Shown piece by piece: positions 59,317 through 64,000 of a stretch of DNA of 64,000 nucleotides; positions within the stretch are counted from its first letter, which is position 1, and the number at the start of each line of letters is the position of its first letter. This stretch comes from Sinonovacula constricta (taxonomy: Eukaryota > Mollusca > Bivalvia > Cardiida > Solecurtidae). The position numbers and the translations under genes are program-made. The stretch is from positions 85,716,864-85,780,863 of the forward strand of contig CM017556.1 in NCBI GenBank assembly GCA_007844125.1, written 5' to 3'. The notes under the pieces were generated by a model. The model saw only the letters and a program-made list of their open reading frames with translations, did not search any database and was not told the origin of the DNA.

Positions 59317-60619
59317 GTGAAGCAGGAAGCAACTTCTGCAGGGCCATCAAAACATGTTACTTGAGCATTAAGATAACTGATCAAAATGAGGCGAACCTTT
59401 ATACGCTTAGATTTAGAAAAAAATCCGGCATGTCCGTCAACTTGTACCTTAAATATTTAGTAACAACAATCTTAAAGTTCATGTCCAACAACTGGGACTA
59501 GTACACTATGTTTAAAAAGTCAATAAATGCTTTACAATAGTGACAATATTAAACCCATAAAAACTAGATTTTATACCAGTGGAACATGAAAATAAAACAA
59601 AAGTCAATTAAAACAGCTATGAAGTTAGGTTGTATTTCAACATAAAATATTATCTGTTTTTTTTTTCGACCGGACCATTGGTTGGGTAGAACTTTTCTAT
59701 TTATTTAAAATGCTTTAAAGAATACTTTGCAATAGAGCGTTGCATCGGTGGGTAGCAAGCGGCAAGGGTGACGAAACCATATTAAAACGCAAGCATATTT
59801 TCATTTAAAAGCACAAACCCTATTGAATATCGTGACTATATTGTGAAGCTAAGATACATGTAACCTATATGAAAGGTTAAAAGTACATTGGCCATTTCGG
59901 GTTTAAATTTTACGTAATGTAAAAAATAATATTAGACCAATAAATAAATAACATCTTATTGTGGCGATAAACGTAATTGAAATGCTAAATGCATAAAACG
60001 AACGGGAAGTAAATTTTACTTCCTTGCGATAAGCTTTCAGTCAATTAATTATAAAATCGCTGATAAAGAGAAAAAATGTCGTAGTGAGATCAAGCATTGC
60101 CATATATTCAAGTGGTAAGGCATTACAATATTGCAAAACACGTGAATTATTTCCATTCCAACTATCTGGCAACAATAATAATAATATAATGAAAAAATAT
60201 ACCTTATTTCAATAGACTATTATTTTCGCACGTTAAGTCCTTGTGTTTAACGTTTCATACAGATAACTATTTTTTTTAAACATTTCAATGCTTTTGCATT
60301 TAACATATATCAATGAAAGTCGGTTGGTCAAAAGCTATTCATGGCTTATAGTATTCTTACCAATATCCGATAATTCAACACATTTTTGGCGTGAAAGCGA
60401 AACGAAAGATTTATTTGTGCACATTTAATATAAAAATGGTGTTTGAAATTTAATATTTATCGATTATATCTTGTACTGTTCTGCATTGCAATGCAAGAAG
60501 CGATGAGGTTTGCCGACTGAAAACAAATATGCTATACATTAGTGTTGTTATACACTTTTAATCAATCATATGCCAGTATTTTATATTTTGGTTAAAGAAT
60601 ACGCCTCATCACAGCGACA

Positions 60620-60654
60620 AAACAACAACAACAACAACAACAACACACACACAC
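60620..60654. repeat. (AAC)n(AC)n microsatellite
   Basis: ACAACAACA units pass into ACACACACA. Confidence 0.9.
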
Positions 60655-61194
60655 AAGAAACAACGTTGCTTCATGAAATAGCTTCGAATTATGTATGTCC
60701 TTTATACATACGAGCCACAGTCCGTAGTTTATTGTACCGCATTTATTTGCAAAACTTGCAATGGTAAAACTGTTAGGCGATAGTATAGTATTTACATAAT
60801 TTTAAAAGTGTTTTAGCATTAGTGCACTATATGGCAGGCAGGCTGGTGGGAGGATTTTATTTTGAATCGGCAAGATTGCAACAAATAACATAAGCTATAA
60901 ATGAGCTTATACAACGGACAATTCAGGTATTAATTATTCTACAAAAAAGAATGCTACAGTGGGTTAAAATATGAAGTATCTGTTAAGCCATGAATGCTTT
61001 AAACGTTTCAAAAACTGAAAAATCCATTCCACAAAGCCGTCTATAAATTTATTAAAGCTAAGGATGCAGGTGGAACAATATTTATGCTTACATCCTGTAT
61101 CAGTAAGAGGCCATACACCTAAACGTTCACTATATGCAACCGGGAACGTTAAGTAGCTACATGTAGTAGTCATTTGCAACAAATCTAAAAATAT

Positions 61195-61400
61195 ATGACA
61201 AAGTCCTATGAGCATTGCAACATATGCCAAACTCTGAAAAGGAACAGGATAAAGGTATATCGCATGCAAGCCAAGTGAAAAGTAAAAACAAAATTGTAAT
61301 GAGTCATTTAACGAAAAGAGCAAACCCGACAGTTACCGCCTTGGAACGGTCAGTCGGCAATATGGGTCGACCGGGGTGCTTAAACCAGTTTTACAGAGCT
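61195..61400 (+). repeat. Dispersed repeat family DR2, copy
   Basis: Matches 50405-50640 along its length. Landmarks are GACAGTTACCGCCTTGGAAC and CCGGGGTGCTTAAACCAG. Confidence 0.85.
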
Positions 61401-62373
61401 CCAAGAGTATAAACATACAAGCAGATGGAGCATTTACAAACTCAACCATTCAAAAAGACATCTTAGTTATAAAATTTCATTTATCTGTACGCTGCCTTGC
61501 AGTTTCCTGGAGTGATTTTCACAGCACTGACAGACACACTTGAATGATGTTCGTCCGTAAGTTGTTTTACACTTGTTATCAGCTTCCCATCGTCTAGTAT
61601 TTGACCTTGAGACGGTCGCATTTTAGGACACTGCTTACGCCCCTGCTACTTCGCTCATTAATGGTATGTTCTATGTCACGTGATATTGATTTGTAGACGG
61701 TCTACTGAATTGTGGAAAGTTTTTAATGTGTGATGCAAGTGATACCTTTTCGAATATTCTTAGCTGTTATAAATTGGGCTGTTGGTTTTTGTTGTTGTTT
61801 AACGTAGACCTGAGCAAGATCTTCAGGACTTAAAAGACCATCAGTGAATGCAACAAGTGTTTTAAAATAACAGCAGAGTGGGATTTTGTATTACAACTAG
61901 TGCATTTTTTGGATTTATAGATAGTTTCCACATCAGTGAATCCCTTATCTTGGCAGCCATCTTTGATAGCAACTTCCAGGGATTTTCATATGAATTGTAT
62001 AGAATGGTAAATTTTATTTTCTCGTAATTTCTTCTCTTGCAGTCTGAAAATTTAAAGCTATACACCATTGGAAAGCTCTTGAAATTCATATTTTTAGAAT
62101 ACAATATTTTTAAAATTGATAAATTCACAAAGAATTGATACACACAATTAAATAAAATGATTGCCTCATCCTTTAACAAAATGAACAGTGCATCATTTTT
62201 GTTGTATTTTCTACATTTTAAACTAGCAAAATATTGTTTTGATATTTAAAATAAGTCATTAAAGCGGTTAACTTTTATATAAAAATGAGCGTATTTAAAT
62301 ACAGCACATTTTTCCAGATTTCGGCCTGCATTAGCTTCTGCCTTCAAAGATGGCTGCCATAGACTGTCTTCAT

Positions 62374-63020
62374 TCTCTCACCAGAGGGCGTGCTACACAA
62401 GTTTCGCCAATCGTAAAACTTCGGGTATTTCCGTATGGTTCGTAAAATACACCTCGTACATAGCTCTAGAATACACCAAAGTGCGTCGCCTGAGTTATGA
62501 AACAGTGTCCGTTCGCGAGAAAGTAACAAATTATATATATATCATTTAGTTGAGTATATCTTGCAATAACAACGATTTTTTTATCAATACAATCTATATG
62601 ATTTACGGAAAATTGAAAAGTCAACATTAAATACCCAGTATTAAAACTAAGACACACAAAGTAGATCCAAGATGGCGCCTTATTATGTCAGAGGTCTCTT
62701 GCATAGCATAAAGGCCGAGGTGATCAGATTGAAGTTTCGCTTACACCTCTGTCAACGCCGGGATAAGTAGTTCTCATACACGTGATATTCTATCGTCACA
62801 TGTCGCAAAATAGTTCCCCGAAAATTTGGGTTAAAATATATCTTAAACATTGTTCTAAAAAAAATAAAAATACCCATTTTCATTTTAAGTAAAATATACA
62901 GAGATCAAAATAATCTCACGAGCATTTTATTCATTATTTTTATTTTGTACAAGAATCTTGTACACCGGGCGTTGACAGAGGTGTAAGCGAAACTTGTGTA
63001 GCACGTCCTCTGGTGAGAGA
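62374..63020. mobile_element. Long inverted-repeat (MITE-like) element, left arm interrupted
   Basis: The right arm, 62965-63020, is one continuous 55-bp block. Its complement on the left is split into 62374-62407 (TCTCTCACCAGAGGGCGTGC...) and 62741-62763 (TTACACCTCTGTCAACGCC), with one mismatch in the paired part. Without the insertion the element would be about 320 bp with 55-bp arms and a 200-bp centre. No clear target-site duplication was found. Confidence 0.75.
62408..62731. mobile_element. 324-bp insertion with 9-bp target-site duplication
   Basis: AAGTTTCGC occurs at 62399-62407 and again at 62732-62740. The intact right arm of the host inverted repeat has it only once, so it was duplicated on insertion. 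The insert starts CAATCG and ends AGATTG, giving a 5-bp terminal inverted repeat CAATC. A 9-bp duplication is typical of Mutator-like elements, but the terminal repeats are too short to assign a family. Confidence 0.7.
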
Positions 63021-63449
63021 TCTTACAGTGCCTATGACATCACATGGAAACTATCAATCTCCTCACAGCGTTTACGTCACGCGTTGCTACTTAAATCTCT
63101 GCCCCCAGCAAGGATCACGTGACGATAGAGTATCACGTGAAGTAAACATGGCGGCCTCCATAAACTTTAAAATTTGACTTTCATAATTTCATATTTTTTG
63201 ATATTTTAAGTTTCTTTTTATTTTTAATATGATAAATTAAAATTTTTAAAGGAAAGACACTGTACTTTGAAGAGATAAGTCCAGAAAAAAATAAAAATAA
63301 AAAAAACCTATCCGCCTGTATTTGGGCGAAAAAACTTGCTGGTGGCAGTGATATAATGTACTGTCAAGGGAAGTAATCAGTGCGGGGAGTTTGGGAAACT
63401 ATCAATAGTGATAACAGCGCAATTTTCGGACCTAATTGTGGATTTTAAA

Positions 63450-63470
63450 ATGATTTCGTATTTTTGCCAA
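63450..63470 (+). CDS. Weak candidate first exon of a gene to the right
   Basis: ATG ATT TCG TAT TTT TGC CAA, directly followed by a strong donor GTAAGTG. It encodes only MISYFCQ. Several CACGTG E-boxes lie upstream (62777, 63117, 63134). Nothing else supports it. Confidence 0.15.
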
Positions 63471-64000
63471 GTAAGTGAAACAATTTTATTTAGGACTTTA
63501 ATTAGCTTTGACTTTATTTGATAACAAGATTTTTTGTTCTCCTTGTTGAATATAATGTAGGGTACTGTGTTATTTGTTTGTTTACGAAAAATGTGTTGAA
63601 TTATTAATAGGCAGGAGAGTACAAATATATAGTGCCACGTGATGTTTTCTCTGGATCCACCTGATCTGTGATGGCCATTATGGCGTTACACTTCAAATCG
63701 AGTTTAATATGGTGTCTCTTGGCATATACCTTTCGGAAGTGTGGGCTAGTTACCGCTCCACCGTAGTATAATCAGAAATGTTCTTTGACATTTTTATAGC
63801 ACGAGTATTCTATGGAGAAAGTGCCATATTTGTTGCTTGATTACAAGGATAAATACGAGGACTGTTCCCGAAGTTAGTAGACTATTAGGAACGCCAGACA
63901 ATGTGTCTGTATATAGTAACGTTATTTTATATTATTTTAAGTTTCCTTTATTTGCTTGTTCTAAAGTTTAGTTTATCAAACGGAATCGAACCTTGTTTTC

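Larger units (their letters stand above)
58421..62373. other. Stretch with little recognised content besides the candidate exon and a DR2 copy
   Basis: Except for 59268-59316 (candidate exon), 60620-60654 (microsatellite) and 61195-61400 (DR2), I see only AT-rich unique sequence. Confidence 0.5.

Overview
This is animal genomic DNA. It is AT-rich and intron-rich, about 95% non-coding, and crowded with retroelement remains, microsatellites and degenerate minisatellites. I see no bacterial-style operon or CRISPR array. A MORC3-type gene, tRNA-derived SINEs, APE-type LINEs and a Ty3/Gypsy relic all fit a metazoan. The repeat character suggests a marine mollusc, probably a bivalve, but that is inference and not proven here.

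Three protein-coding genes can be assembled by hand from splice sites and reading phase. (1) A MORC3/MORC4-like gene lies on the + strand, from exon 2 at 7555 to the stop at 32530. It has 15 phase-compatible exons giving 721 residues: GHKL ATPase, S5 fold, CW zinc finger, coiled coil and the conserved C-terminal segment. Only the short first coding exon is missing. (2) A small type I membrane protein lies on the - strand at 41256-38685. Its five exons all agree in phase and give 208 residues: signal peptide, Cys-rich ectodomain, two duplicated mini-exons and a TM helix. (3) A second small type I membrane protein lies on the - strand, with its secure part at 50126-46976. It has a Ser/Thr-rich stalk, an EGF-like module, a TM helix and a tail with an ITIM-like tyrosine motif. 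A signal-peptide exon at 59316-59268 completes it in phase to 216 residues. Genes 2 and 3 share first-exon layout, 5'UTR wording and phase-1 exon architecture, so they look like members of one receptor cluster.

Layout: 1-7.5 kb is intergenic or MORC 5' sequence with a fresh SINE, a tandem duplication and a 1.2-kb polypyrimidine tract. 7.6-17.9 kb is a 10.3-kb MORC intron filled with two LINEs, hairpin/TIR elements and microsatellites. 18-32.5 kb holds the rest of MORC, whose introns carry several unrelated degenerate tandem arrays and copies of two dispersed repeat families. 33.2-34.8 kb is a broken Ty3/Gypsy element, and 35.6-36.9 kb an LTR-like block. 38.6-41.3 kb is gene 2. 41.3-47 kb is intergenic with a second SINE. 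47-59.3 kb is gene 3, whose putative first intron contains a 5.2-kb array of about 144 copies of a 36-bp satellite with higher-order structure. 59.3-64 kb is intergenic, with a long inverted-repeat element broken by a 324-bp insertion flanked by a 9-bp duplication.

The most unusual items are the 36-bp satellite (open for over 1,100 codons on the minus strand and over 800 on the plus strand, with a large internal duplication), the receptor-like gene pair around it, and the nested insertion near 62.4-63.0 kb.
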